64,000 bases of DNA from Himantopus leucocephalus (Eukaryota; Chordata; Aves; Charadriiformes; Recurvirostridae). This document shows positions 1 through 13,226 of this stretch, one piece after another. The position numbers and the translations under genes were made by a program. Below the pieces are notes generated by a model. That model saw nothing but the letters and a program-made list of their open reading frames with translations, made no database searches and was not told the DNA's origin. Position 1 is the first letter of the stretch, and the number at the start of each line of letters is the position of its first letter. The stretch is from assembly GCA_003993805.1 (NCBI GenBank), contig RSEF01000012.1, positions 8,923,310-8,987,309 of the forward strand, given 5' to 3'.

Positions 1-460
1 AAGTAGACAACAGCAGAAAAGCAAAGGCCTCTCGGACAATGAAAAAAACAGTAATTTGACTCCCAGGTTGCATTGCTGTCAAAATGCAGAGTATTGAGAG
101 CAATGGGAACTGACAACACTGCCTGCAGAAAAATCACCATTGTTGTAATGGGGCTTAAGCAGCAAGAATAGAGTCACTTCCTAAACTGCCAAAAAGATAT
201 TCAATATAAACAATTCAATCACTCCCTCAAAAATTCAGTCAATCCACTCTGCAATTTTAAAACTTAACAGTGAATTAAAAGACTGGCTCACTTCAGCAGA
301 GTGCTTATGTTTATCACATGGACAGTAATATGCACCTTCCTTAGCTCTGCTTCATTTTTCAAAGCAATTTTTTCTTCCCCAAGAAAATAATCCTTAGTTG
401 TCTTCTGCCTTTGTTCATATCTTTCTGTCACCAAAACCAGCATACACTCTTGGAACAGTG
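1..460. other. Intergenic, nothing recognised
   Basis: AT-rich DNA before the assembly gap. No exon, repeat or RNA gene recognised. Confidence 0.6.
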
Positions 461-560
461 NNNNNNNNNNNNNNNNNNNNNNNNNNNNNNNNNNNNNNNN
501 NNNNNNNNNNNNNNNNNNNNNNNNNNNNNNNNNNNNNNNNNNNNNNNNNNNNNNNNNNNN
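461..560. other. Assembly gap of 100 N
   Basis: Exactly 100 N, a conventional placeholder length. A CR1 tail starts directly at its right edge, so the missing DNA probably includes the rest of a CR1 copy. Confidence 0.99.
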
Positions 561-597
561 CCAACCTCAACAATTCTGTGATTCTATGATTCTATTT
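561..597 (+). mobile_element. CR1 LINE 3' tail (cut by gap)
   Basis: CCAACCTCAACAATTCTGTG followed by repeated ATTCTATG units is the end of an avian CR1 element. Only the terminal part is present; the 5' side is in the gap. Confidence 0.7.
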
Positions 598-1795
598 TTA
601 AGGTCCTAAAAGGGCCATTACAACAATTTCCTTTATACTCCTATAACACAGGCCATACATTTCATACAGCTGTTCATCCCTCAAGGACAGCATCTTGTAG
701 ATTGAACCCAAACTTGCCTTTTAGAAAATTCCCCAANAATTACCCAAATTTGATAGTAAAACTCACAGTGGTAGAAAACCTACCACATCCTTTGGCAGTC
801 TGCTCCAAATACCAATTGTTACTATTCCATGTGCATGAGCCCTACATTTGCAAAGAATAGTTATAAGTAATATCAAAATAATTCTATTGTTATACGCTTG
901 CATCTAAGACAAAATAAAGCCTGTTTATTGGCAGTAAGAGCACCTCTACCTATTAGCATTCTAAACTTGAGGTTACAGGCCTGAGAAACTTCTTCACAGA
1001 GATAAATGAACACCTGAGAAAACACTGGCTTGTTAAAAAATGAAGGTGTATGGCTCTACTATGTGGCCCTGTGCCAATAATACGAAAAAGCAATTCCCAG
1101 CACCTGCACGTGCAAGTACAAGTTTTGATTTTAGCAGATAAGTGAGGGTGCATGCCACCTATTACAGTGCTGGAGAAAAGCTTTGATCCCATTGACATCT
1201 TATATATGTGTGTGCATGTGTGCATATGTGTACCTATTATGTATATTAAAATGCATTTTATTCATTCACGTAGGAGCTTTTTTTAAGATGCCATTTTGTT
1301 TCCTCGAGATTTTTGTGTTTATCACTTAGTGATACCTAGGATGACTGAGAAGTTGAGACAGAGGAAAGGTCTACGGTTTGTAATTTTATATGCTTTATTG
1401 AGCAAAGCACCTGGAATGAAACACTTGCTCTATCGAATTCAGTGCCAAAACTTCCACCCATTTAAGCAGGGCCAGAATTTAAAACCCAAGTTAAAAGGTT
1501 AGCTTAGGTGCTGAAAGTTAAACATCTGCTCAAGCAGAAAAGAAAGTTCCCTTACTGCTGGCTCAGATGAGCGGACAAGACGAGACACAAGAGATGAGGC
1601 TAAATAGCAGGGTGAAGGTTTACTTGTCACTGCTAGAAGTATAGCTATAATGAACAATGTCCAGGGCCTGAATATATGGTTACAAGAGACACCAGAATCC
1701 CTAAATAATTATTTTGGAAAGATAAAGGTTTACGTTAATTGAACCATGGATCTGAAGATCGTCATTGCCTCCAGCAGACACTTCATCTCTGAAGC

Positions 1796-1882
1796 TCCTG
1801 ACCTGCTGCAGCCCGGTTCCCCGGCTGCGATGCGGAGCCAGCCGGTCCCGAGACCTGCACCGGACCCGTCTCCAGAGGCTCT
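1796..1882. other. Small CpG-dense patch
   Basis: At least eight CpG dinucleotides in about 60 bp (around 1818-1870), in otherwise CpG-poor AT-rich DNA. It lies inside a 75-codon plus-strand ORF (1746-1973) whose ATG has A at -3 and G at +4. No protein family is recognised, and the patch is too short for a normal CpG-island promoter. Confidence 0.5.
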
Positions 1883-2077
1883 CAGTAAACTGACTCCTTT
1901 TGCACTGTGGCATATTAAGCAGATACTCCCTCTATTTCAGCTTCCCTTCTATGCTGAGAAGATGAGGGGGTAGGAGGGAAGAAGGTTCAGTTTTTACCAG
2001 TCTTGGCAAAACTGGCTTCTTTCAGCTCCTGCTACTACGGACACCTAAATGCTCGAAGCTGGATTGCACTCTGTAAT

Positions 2078-2112
2078 GGTGAGAGTGATGATCTCCACTG
2101 ATCACTCTCACC
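2078..2112. repeat. Perfect 12-bp inverted repeat, 11-nt loop
   Basis: Arms GGTGAGAGTGAT (2078-2089) and ATCACTCTCACC (2101-2112) are exact reverse complements. Role unknown. Confidence 0.85.
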
Positions 2113-2647
2113 CCAGGAACCAACCGAACTTGTTCCTTCAGTGAGTTATGACCTCTGAAACCTTTTGCTTGCCTCCCTCTCCTGTCAGTTCCTGCCTGGA
2201 GCCTGAGGTAGGAGCAGGAACAGAGTCATTTACCTGGGAACAACTCAGCCAAATGCCTCAGCTAGCACCAGAGAATGGCAAAACTTTGCAACTCAGAAGT
2301 TACTCCTAAGGCAATCTGTTTTATTTACCTGTCAGTTGGATGTCAGTCTTCTACACTACATTTCTAAAAGCTTCAGTCATTTAATTTTTAAGTGTCTCAA
2401 GCAGGAAGGCTTCCACACTGAGTTTCCGTGCTTTCAGCTCCTCCTCTTATTCCTTGTTCCCAAAGTGCTAATGCAGCTCCTCAATTTCAGATGATCTGTT
2501 AGAACAGCAGAAAACCAGAATTCCTTGCCAGGGAAGCCTTAACACTTAGGGTAAGAAGGAGAAATACTTTCTTCTTAGGGGTATGACCCTTTTTTATTTC
2601 TCTGTAGTTGATTGCGGGGATTAACAAACCTTATCTAGAAGTAGATT

Positions 2648-2662
2648 AAAAAAAAAAAAAAA
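2648..2662 (+). repeat. Poly-A run (15)
   Basis: Uninterrupted A15. No SINE or pseudogene body was recognised upstream. Confidence 0.9.
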
Positions 2663-5600
2663 GGCAAGAAACAGTCTGCTTTTCCTGCATACCCTGCTGC
2701 TTCAGGTACTGAGGCTCTGATTCAGCCAGTGGAGCAAGTAAGGATATGCTTCTCTTCGTAAATTTAGTCCCTCATGTCCAATAAATTCAGAATTGTTAAA
2801 GTGGGAATAGCCCTGATGAGGCTACTGTCCCATTGGACAGGCTCTAAACTACACCCTTTGATCTGGACAGGCAACAGCGATGCTTTCTTATCTCCTTCTT
2901 ACCTCTGGCTGATGTCCTTTGCACAAGTACTCGCGTACACAGTGCACAGGTACTTTGAGAAAGGGGACTTGGCATCTATCTGCCGCCTGGCATATCAGGA
3001 GCTGGCTGGCCTTCTGCCTGTCTCTAGGCTTATCCTAGCTAATGAGTGCCCAGTGATGCTGGTCCAAAAGTCAAACTCTACAGTTCTGCTTTTCAGGAAG
3101 ACTTGATAGTAGATGAAAATGAGGATAACCAACTTCACAAAGTAGTAGATCTCAACTCAACAACAAAAAATAGGTATACATTTTATCCTTCAAGATTCCT
3201 GACCATTTTCAAGCAGTTTTGGCTTAAGCTAGAGTTTTAGTTCCTTTCCCTTTCTGCACAGTGCTTTCTCATCAGACATCTGTGGCAAATCAAACCAAAC
3301 TTCCTCCTCACTAACCAAAGTCTTTATTTGATCCTGTATTCAAAGGAAATCTCAGGTCCGAGATACCAGCATTTTTTCCCAGCCTTCTGAACTCATCTTT
3401 AATTCCTTAAAATTCTCAGTATTTTAGACTAGATTTTCTTCCTATTCAAGGATTTTTCCATTCTTCAGATTTGCTACAAAAAACGGACATGAGATGTGGC
3501 CATTCCCTCACTGTAAAGAGCTCACACCTGGATGGAATTCAGGAAGATTTAACTATTTCATGGTCTCCAGCATGGGGACATCACGTGTCGTGGAGCCTCT
3601 GCTGCAGTCACTCAACTTGTGTTATTCAGCTCAGAGGCTAAATGCTGTCATTTCAAAAATTTAAGATGACTCAGGACATGTTCTTAGGACAATGATAAGC
3701 AAAGATGCCCAAGTGCTGCTGAGAGACTTCAGGAGGCATTCTTCCTGGTGAGAAGGGCAAAACTATAATCCTGCCTATGTTAAGACCAGTTTAAAGATGG
3801 ACCATTGGAAGAGTTTTGTCCATTTCTAGGAAGAAGAGTACAATTTCATGAAAAATAGAACTTCCTTTTGTCTTCATTAAACTTAGCCAAAATGTCTAGA
3901 TTACCTTCAACACATTCTGACCTCATTAAAAGTCAGAACTGGGAAACAGTAGGAACTTCATAACCGAATTCCATAGTCAGGTTTTCACTACTTTTAAATG
4001 AGCTGGCTGCACGTCCATAGTTTTGAGCTGAAGAAAGACAAGGGAAGCACTGTCATCTGAAAGTGGTTAGAACTACTTCCAATTGAAAGTTGACTTTTTC
4101 CCACAAAAGGACCATATACGTCTCATTCAATGTATATTCAAGGTCAGCATATAATAGGAGCAAGACGGTGCATTTCAGAATTGGGATGTTCGACTTGGAA
4201 TATCTCAGTATATAATTTCCTGCTTCTATGCTTCTGAACTAACATCTTTTTTTAAATCAGAAAATCAAGGTACGTGAAAATCAAAGAAACTATTTTGCCT
4301 TTCTGTCCTTTTAAAGATACTGCTTTTTCCTACACCTTTCAATCATTTTTGTCTACAATTTCTTTAACTCCCTCTTGAATGAATTGATTTTGCCACTCTT
4401 AGTGGACCTTTCTTATAATCGGTTCAATATGTGTATTTCCCTTTGGATGAAATACAGTAGTTTCATGTTAAGTTCCTATCTGCTCCTAATTTCCTAGGAT
4501 GTGCATTATGTCATCTTGTTTTTGTGGTTTTGCCAGTGGGAAAACTTTGTCTAGGTCAATTTTATCAGTCTTCTGCATACGAGGAAAAGGATCAATTAGA
4601 TCACCACAATGTCTCCCCTTCCCTAGTGTGAGCAACCTTATTTTCCTCAACCACTGCTCATTACATAAATCTTTCTGTTTTGCAAGTGCCATAGGTTTTA
4701 ACATTTGATACAGAGATTTAGATCTTATCACAAAATCACATGGAAAATTTGGATTTGTAGATAGGAGCAAGAACATCAAAACTCAATTAAGCAGCACACA
4801 ATTCTTTGGCAACAACTGGTAACTTTTGCTCCCAGAACAGAATTACTAATTTTCACTGTCTTGAATTTCATGGAAATATCACAGAGATTCTTGAAGTAAA
4901 TGCAATTAAACTATGATCGCATTGTAGTTTGAGAAGTAACACGTTAAGTGGCAAGAGGACTCACTATGTTTATTGCCTCTCTGTGGCTTCCAGATTAAAT
5001 TTGAGCAGTCAGTGAGATTTAGAGCAAGCTTCCTAACCACATTTATTGCAGTTTTTCTCTCTGAAACTAAGGGTCTAGCTTTAATAAAATTCTCATCATT
5101 ACCAATATATATAAAACACAAAAGATGGCAAACATGCCAAAGGCAAAAGGGCAGTTCCACGATCCACATTTGCAATGAGGAAAACATCATTCAGCATCTC
5201 TTTGAGAAAGACAACGAAATCAAGAGAAAGAGACCTTGAAGAACTGGAAAAGGGAAATACAGGATGATTTTTTCTACTCAGAAAGGATTTCTTTTTCTCT
5301 TCCACTGGCCAGCTGAAAAGATAAGAGAGACAATATGTTTGGCATCCTTTTCCATTAGTAATTATGATGTTTGCCTTTGTGTCTTGGCCCTGTTTAAGTA
5401 CATCTTGCATGGAGGGATGCGTTCTCCTTAGCTGCTTTCCAAGCTTGTAGGATATGAGCTGGCTGGTACAAAAGCTGTGTAGCTGCGTTAGCCTGGCACT
5501 GATCCCAGGCTCGTCAACCCTGCTGTTTGTGCTTCCCAAGTGTGTTAAATTTCTACTAATATTCTGCAGAAAGAGACTGCTAGCAGAAATATTTGCTGAT

Positions 5601-7150
5601 ACAGCTTTCAGGAATGTCCACTGTGGTACTGAACATTGATGATGTACTCACAAGTATTTCCAACAGCACTTGTATACCAAATACCACGCTCATGCACCCC
5701 ACCAAAAAGGACGGACTGTGTAACCTCTACATCATGGACTGTGCAAGATTTAACTATGACCAAATTGAGAATTTATGTGTATATATATTTTAAATAACCA
5801 ATATATTTGATCAGATAATCTTTCCAGTAAGCTAATGACACAGTAACATTTCTGATGTAACTTCATGTACTTCATCTGGGATTATAGCAACAAGAAGAGT
5901 AGAGAGGTTAGAAAATGTCCAAAGAATTATGAACTCGTTCTTATTTACTGACCATACCCAAAACTGTTCCATCCTTGGATTCACTCTGTGTCTAGCCTGG
6001 AGCTGAATTCTTTCTGGAGATCAATACTATTATAATTTTCTTATGTGGGATTCACTCACTGTTGACGTATTCCTTTGTCTTTGATAGATACACGTCTTAC
6101 AATGAGTATTGTTTTTATCCACCATGATACCATCCACAAACTCAAGTGAGCTGATATATTGCCTCTTTTCTAACTTTATTTGACTCTGGTTAAAGGATTT
6201 TCACTTGTGTGAGTGTTTCCTTACTTTTCCAAGGCTCCCCATTATATTTGTGAAATGTTCTGGTTTGTAATGTCCGTGTGCTCTCAGATGGGCTTTAAAA
6301 ACAGAATAGCAATAGCCACTTTGCAGCCTGCATGTACTTTCCTCAAGATAAGCAACAGTGAGTGTAGAATTACAATTCTTTTAAAGCTTTTGTAGTGTAC
6401 AAATAGTGCACTGGGGGAACACAAAGCTCCCCATTCACATTTATTGCCTTCTCCGTGTCATTTCTCACTTACCAGGGCACTTCTTGGTGCATTTTGACAA
6501 GCTCTGTGGATTTAAGCATTTTTAAAAATTCATTCATCTGCAAAGTAGTAGTTTATCTCTTATTTTCATTCTCTCAATTTGAATTTTCATTAATCTCTCT
6601 CATTTTTCTAGGTTAATGCTTATATTCAGAGGCACAAATGCCAGGGTTTGTTTGATGAGTTAAATAGTCTCACTGCATGACAGATCTGTTTGATGAAAGT
6701 CACCTTCCTTCCTGCCCATGCAATACTTTTCCATATTCAGGAAGCATTTTTTAAGAGGAGACAGCACTGAGGTAATTCTGCCCCTGCTTAAATCCCGCGA
6801 CACCCATATCCGAAACTTAATACACGTTGAGCTGAAAATAAGAGCTCTTTAAAAGCCTTGAGTTCAGAATTACACACAGGCAGCATTTAGCCCTTTTGCT
6901 TGTATTTTTGTCCTTCTCCTACCAGATACAGCAGACAATTCTTTTCTCTCTACTTTGAGCAATGAAGTGAATGATATAGCACTAGAATTATGCATAACAC
7001 TTTTTCACCCTTTTTTTTTCCGTGAGAAAACAGACAGTAACCTTGACACATATGAATAGAAAGCTGTAATTTTGACCTGTACAGACAATAGCCCGCCAGA
7101 TAGTTGCGATACAAATATCAAGGAAGAATGAAAAAAGACAGATATGCATG

Positions 7151-7213
7151 AAATCCTGGCTCCACTGAAGCGGGTGGGAATTTTGCCATTGATTTGAATG
7201 GAGCCAGGATTCC
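7151..7213. repeat. Palindromic amniote-type repeat relic
   Basis: Arms AATCCTGGCTCCA (7152-7164) and TGGAGCCAGGATT (7199-7211) are perfect 13-bp inverted repeats around a GCCATTGATTTGAATGG centre. It resembles the common bird/reptile palindrome of the 'CTGGCTCCA...CATTGACTTCAATGG' type, by memory of the pattern. Confidence 0.6.
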
Positions 7214-8329
7214 ATTGTGAAAGCATCGTTCAGCTGTAAAAGTTGTCACTTTTAAGTCTGTACACCCTCATGCAATCAGTCCCAAACTCCTGATGAAAGG
7301 AGTTGTAATTTTTCATATTGCCCAAATATTTTTTTTTTAACAGCTGACCCTTTCTCTTACTTAAACACAACCTCCTTCTCCAAGACATGTATTGAATGCT
7401 TTTGTTGATTTTAATATGACTTTTAGCAACTTTCCCACATTCCAGCAAAGCCTACTTGAGCTATTTGCTTCCACTCAATTCCTCTTCTTGTTCTTTTCAC
7501 TTCTGTTAAAATCACCATGAACGCAGCCGAAGCTAACTGAAAATAATAGGGAACCTGGTTGGACTGTGGCACTTTCTGGCTTCCTGATAGCAGCATTTCT
7601 TTACCATTTTGACTGCTTTTGTTCTCAGCAATACATTTAGATAAACTACTTATCTACTGCTGTTATCTTTATTATGCCAAACAGTTAAGTTATAAACAGA
7701 GGGGTGGCTGTTTGGGGAACTTTTATGTGGTTGTTTCATTGGGGAAACTTCTTGCTTGCTATCTATGTGGTCAGCGCATCTGTCTACCCTCATGCCTGAC
7801 TTTTAGAGAAGTAACAATGTGGTTCCAAGAGGAGAAAGAAGCAAGTAGAGGGCAAATATTTTATATTATGCTTAATATAGTCAGTGATGTAACTTGCAAT
7901 AACAGAACACCGTGTGACTTACACAAACAATTATAGTGAGTTCACAGAAGAAAACGCTATTACATGATTTAGGACTGGATATTGTCTGATAAAAATAAAT
8001 AAATCCCCCAAACCCAGCAAAAATAACCTTGGACAAAACAGCAAACGTACACGCAAAATATTAGCCCAGCGGCAGTGAAGAGAGCGTGACCTGGGGCAGG
8101 CGCTGGGGGTCAGCCAGTGCGTGGGACAGTTCGCAGGACCGTGGCGGGCAGTGCCCTCACCTACCGACAGCTATCGCTCCTCCTGCAGGACGGAGCCACC
8201 GGCAGGGTTCCCTTCAGATGCCTGACAAGGAAAACTCTCCTCCGCAGAAAGACTTAGAAGAAAATGATAATCACCTGCCCCATTCTGCCACTGAGCCAGC
8301 ACACAGCAGAGGAGCAAAGTGACAACCTG

Positions 8330-8680
8330 AAACGAGAAATCTTATCAATACTTGTAAATACTTAAAGGGAGGGTGCCAGGTAGATGGGAACAGTCTTTTT
8401 TCAGTGGTGCCCAGTGACAGAACAAGACGTAACATGCACAAACTTGAGCATAGGAAGTTCCATCTAAACATGAGGAGGAACTTCTTTCCTTTGAGGGTGG
8501 CAGAGCACTGGTACAGGCTGCCCAGAGAGGTTGTGGAGTCTCCCACTCTGGAGACATTCCAAACCTGCCTGGACGCCATCCTGTGCCACCTGCTGTAGGT
8601 GACCCTGCTCTGGCAGGGGGGTTGGACTAGATGATCTCCAGAGGTCCCTTCCAACCCTGACCATTATGTGACTCTGTGAA
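8330..8680 (+). mobile_element. CR1 LINE, 3' end, 5'-truncated
   Basis: About 350 bp matching the CR1 3' region: CAGTGGTGCCCAGTGACAG, GGAAGTTCCATCTAAACATG, CAGGCTGCCCAGAGAGGTTG, GGTTGGACTAGATGATCTCC and GGTCCCTTCCAACCCTGACC, ending ATGTGACTCTGTG. Plus orientation. The 5' part (reverse transcriptase) is absent, as in most avian CR1 copies. It is intact enough to be a relatively young subfamily copy. ORFs across it are not genes. Confidence 0.95.
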
Positions 8681-9310
8681 GAAAGCAAACCTTTGTACTG
8701 TGCGTTTCCTGCAGGCAGAATGCGTATGGTGGCTTTTAAACAGCTGCAGCAACCAGCACCAAGGCAACAGCCAGACTCTGCCTGATGCACCAGAGGGAGC
8801 TTTCTGGCCTTTCTCCACCCCAGCACCTTTATTCAAACCCAACAGCAGCGGTCAACTCTTGGGCCTACCTGAATTTCGAGGATCTGCACTGCGTTTTGCT
8901 GTACCTTAACACTGTGGCAGTGGTTCAACCATGCAAAGCCTTGCAGGACCCCAGCTCCCAATGAACCCTGAGGAGCACCCTTGTTGGAAAGTTGGTAGCA
9001 CCCGCCAGGTCCCATTTGCTCCAGAGGGTGAGGAGAAATAGAGAGGCCAAAAGGCTCCTCCTCCCACCCCTCTGGCAAGCACCAGCTCTGCCTTTTGCAG
9101 GCTCTGCCCAGCAGCCCGGTTGGCAGCCCCAGGGCTCTGCCCTCCAGCCACGAGCTCCTCCGAGATGAGGGAATGCAGCTATTTACCAGTCTGATGTTGC
9201 GACTGAAAGTTGAAGGCGGTTTTGCCAGTGAGACAACCAAAGGGAAACCTGTGAAAATATGCTTGCTAGCTATATCCGAGAGAAACCTATCCCAAGAACA
9301 AGTCACGTGA
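8681..9310. other. GC-richer intergenic block next to CR1
   Basis: Higher GC than its surroundings, as is 8080-8200 on the other side of the CR1. Overlapping ORFs (for example 9306-8833 minus, 157 codons) reflect low stop-codon density; no family features or splice sites that I could support. Confidence 0.4.
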
Positions 9311-12300
9311 GTTTAATAAACACATCCTTAAAACAGTTAACACTCTTACTGAAAATCTCCCGGTGATCCTAGCCCCTGATGGAAGTCTCATTGGGGGTAC
9401 ACCTACAGCTGTCAGATTTGATATATAAAATCAAGTTAATCTGCTTCAAATTAAATTTGAAGAGAAAGAGGGTAAAAATTAAACACAATTGGTTTAGAAT
9501 GAAATGGCTACTTTGTAGTTCTTGACCCTTTTATTTATAGTAAATATTTGGCTTTCTTTGGAGTATTTTTTATTTTGAATGTCTGTAATTAATGACATGG
9601 TTCATTAGTTGCAGGGAACCTAACGTAGATCTGCTATACAGTAGTTCACATAATTGTGGGAGGTAACTCATTCCACATGCTCGAACATTGTAATTTCAAA
9701 ATATTTTCCTAATAGTTCTCAAATAGAAATATTTCTAAGCGTACATCGAAAACTGCCTATATCCAAGTAACATTAACAGAACATAGTTTAAGCATAACAT
9801 ACCAAGAACTATTATTTTTGGCTATAACATAATTGGTATCACATGCTGTTGCTATTTTATATACTCTTTTCCTTTTTGCCTTAACTTTTATTATTTCATA
9901 TGGGCACAGGTATTACCTGAGGGTGACTTTGCATAACAACATGTAGGTGTGTACTAAGTACTGGAATTTTAGCCATTTAGTTTTCTCGTTTCAAGCTGCA
10001 ACAAATATATGAAGCAGTTAAAGAAACTAACGTAGCAAACATTTCCCCTTACACTTGGCAGAATAAACATAATTTTAAAAATCAATTTAGATAGGAAAGT
10101 GAAGTACAAGATCTAGAATAAGACTGAGCCTGGAAAAAATTAACACAGTGAATACTCCTATAAATCTCACTTTTATGTAGAGGTATTTGACTTTAAGTAT
10201 TTCAGCTCTTTTGTCCCCCTTACCTGTAAGACCTTCAGAAGCCTGATAAATTGCAATCCGTCTCCCAGTGGCTGGCTGAGTCCTTACCCAGACTTTAGGA
10301 TGAATCAGACGCTCATCTTCCACCCTATAAAACTCTTTATATGTGTGCCCACTTAAGATTTATACTCATCAGTCAATGGCGAGATCCTCAATACTGTGTG
10401 CCCAAGCTAAAACGCAACTAAGAAATCCCAATAGTGAAACAGGTAGAGGAGATTATTCCTGTTCCATCCATTTTATGGGGAATCTGGGGCGAGAGTAGAT
10501 ACGGCACAGTTAAGAATGTGAAATATTTACCTGTGTTTACTCTTAACAACATTACATAGATGTGACAATGTAGATGTAATAATATTGATGTGGTGATAGT
10601 GGATATTACTGGTTTCATAGGTACATAACAGGGACTTGCTATGCATTTGTTTTTAAAGCAACAGTTTTTAAAGACGTTTAGGATTTACTTCCAACTGTTA
10701 AAAGGCTGCCTAGCTACTGAAACAGAAGGATTTGCTTCCAACCCTGCTACGTAAATAAAGTCATTATGTGACTCAGCTTATGCTTGAGTCTTCCCTGATC
10801 ATGCAATAAATGCATTAACAGCCCTAACCGACTCAAGATCGATTATCAATGCTTGCCGTGCTTTGAATACTTAACATTTATGTAAGTAACAAACATGAAC
10901 TCAGGTTCATGGTCTAAATCTCATTAAAGTCTATAGCAGCCTATCCATTGGTCTGAATGGCATTTGGGTGAAGATACTTTCTGGCTGATGGCAGAGTGTG
11001 TTAAATGTGTCCTCACCTCAGGTGTGTTCCTGGCTATGCCCTGACTGCAGAGGTGGGGACAACCTGGTCTCCTTGGGAGATTTCACGTTGAGATTTCATG
11101 GTCTGGGCAAGTGGGGGACCAAGACAGAGATTGGTACCTCAGGGGTTACCTGTCCTGCCATGTATAGGTGGCCTCTGGAAGTAAAAGCAAAGTTACAGAC
11201 CTCAACAAGCATCAGTATGTTAAAATACTTTATATACACACTTTATATACACAGCTGCAAATTTGGTTTCATTCTGGAAAACTTAAGAGAAAAGTGCCAA
11301 GTGTGGCTTATTATGATAAACAAACAGGTGTAGTACGCAGGCAATGCCATTTTTCAGGAAACAGGACTGGCATAAAAATTACGAAGAAGTGAGAAGTGTT
11401 TGTCCGCTTGAGGAAAAAAACATTCCGTTATTTCATTATTTTCAGTTTGGACATATATGTCAATAAGACTGAATTATCTTACTTAATACTGAGGAACTGT
11501 AGTGATCTTTCCTGTGGAGCTCTGTTTCTACTTACTTGTTTGCACATTCCCATTATATTCTACCTAAAATATTTTGGCATCTTTTTCACATTGAGGTTTG
11601 ATTTCAGTAAGTATTCATGGACAAATTTAATTCTTCAGAAAGGAAAAATATTTATATTTGAAATAGCTGTGTGCAAGAAAAAAGTTGGTGCTATTTGCAA
11701 TGCAAATCTTATTAATTAGAAATTTAGCTAAAATAATTGTATTTAGATAAAATCAGAACTGTTATATACAAACCTTTTCTTTCACGTTGGTGTACAGTAC
11801 AATTTTACTCCTAAGGGCTTTTTAAGACAAGTGTAACTAACAAGAAAAATACTAAAATTAATATCAATTTTTATAGTAGCAAAATAGTGGTATTTAGATT
11901 AGAAAATAACAGGGAAACGTAAATTATTGAAATAGTCATTACTGAGTCTCCTCTCCAAAAGCTTATTTTCAAGATTAGTTGTGTGATAAGAACTACTACT
12001 ATTATTATTTCTTTATACAAACATTTCTATGATACAAACGAAACAAAAAGAGAGTCCCCAGCCAAAACCAAAAGCAATGAAAAACATAATTCACATGATA
12101 TATTCAGGTACTTCTAAACAATCACTTTAGCTAATTGTAAGGTTTTAGAGTACCCAGAACAGCATCCAATATCGTATGAAAAATCCAGTCTGAGATGCAT
12201 TTATGGGACTAGTTCTAGTCAACATTAGTAAATTGGACAGGTTTGAAGCAAAACAAATCTGATTATATCACTTGAAACAATACGCTATATTAGCTATGAA

Positions 12301-12991
12301 ATCTTACGTATAAAATTAAAGTGTTTCCATGTTGACTCAGAATGGACCTCCTATACAGCTTGTGAACCACAGTCCTTTTTCCCTTTTTCACATATGTTCA
12401 GCATAATCTATCTATCTCTTATTTTAAGTAACAATCTGTACTTCAACCAGAGGTAGTGCAGTTAATTCATAAAGAACTCTAGCAAGTAATATCCACAAAT
12501 ATATTTTACACTATGGCTTTGTCTTCAGAAACTATTTTAGAACGTGTAACAGCAACATCAACGGCAAAAAAACCTATTTTGTGTGCACTTACATTAGCAT
12601 TTTTTAGGGGATCAGTTACGTACCTGTTGAAGCAACCCCTCCGCTTGCTTGGCTGGCCCTGACGCTGTGAAGGAACCCATGATATGGATGAACTGGAAGC
12701 TGTGTTTCAGAAGCCCCAGTAGGGTACTGGAGGTGTTGATGGGTGATCCGCCCAAGGGATTGGGGTAAACCTTGCCCAGAGTTACACTCCTGGCTTTATT
12801 GATACATTGGGATGTCAGATCCTCTGCACCAACTGTGTCATGTTACAGACTTTCTCCTGCTGAGCACGTGGCTTGCTAATGTAGATGCAGTGTACGTTTT
12901 TCAAACATAAATGATATAGTTTTACTAATTACCGGTGATCTGTTTCCAGAAATTCACATATTTCATCTTCTACAATGCTTGGTAAATGCTT

Positions 12992-13019
12992 GGTCTCCCA
13001 CTTGATTCAGTGGGAGACC
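12992..13019. repeat. Perfect 11-bp hairpin, 6-nt loop
   Basis: GGTCTCCCACT (12992-13002), loop TGATTC, AGTGGGAGACC (13009-13019). The centre resembles the CCCATTGACTTCAATGGG core of palindromic amniote repeats, so it is probably a repeat relic. Confidence 0.85.
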
Positions 13020-13226
13020 TATTTTTTGCCATTACAATGGAATTTATTGGTCCTACATTTGCCAGAAAACATTTTTAGGTATTCTAAATACTAGTATTTA
13101 CCAAAAAAATAATAAAACAACCCCAAACTCCCTCAAAAAATGGAGAGGGAAAGACAGTATTTGCAATGAAGGAAAGAGAGGCATAGCTAGATTATGCCTA
13201 ATTCACCATGATTTGCGGTTGCAGCC

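Larger units (their letters stand above)
598..8329. other. Intergenic DNA downstream of CACNA2D3
   Basis: AT-rich, apart from a CpG-dense spot at 1796-1882. Contains TG-rich sequence near 1200-1232, A15 at 2648-2662, a hairpin at 2078-2112 and a palindromic relic at 7151-7213. One isolated N at 737. ORFs up to 146 codons occur on both strands, but none shows domain motifs or splice context. Confidence 0.6.

Noticed and set aside
2774..3106. 110-codon plus-strand ORF
   Set aside because: No family recognised and no supporting splice or promoter signals.
5099..5539. 146-codon minus-strand ORF
   Set aside because: No conserved features; shares its interval with ORFs in opposite frames.
8833..9306. 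157-codon minus-strand ORF
   Set aside because: It lies in a GC-richer block beside CR1, with several overlapping ORFs on both strands. No domain, no low-complexity protein signature and no splice context.
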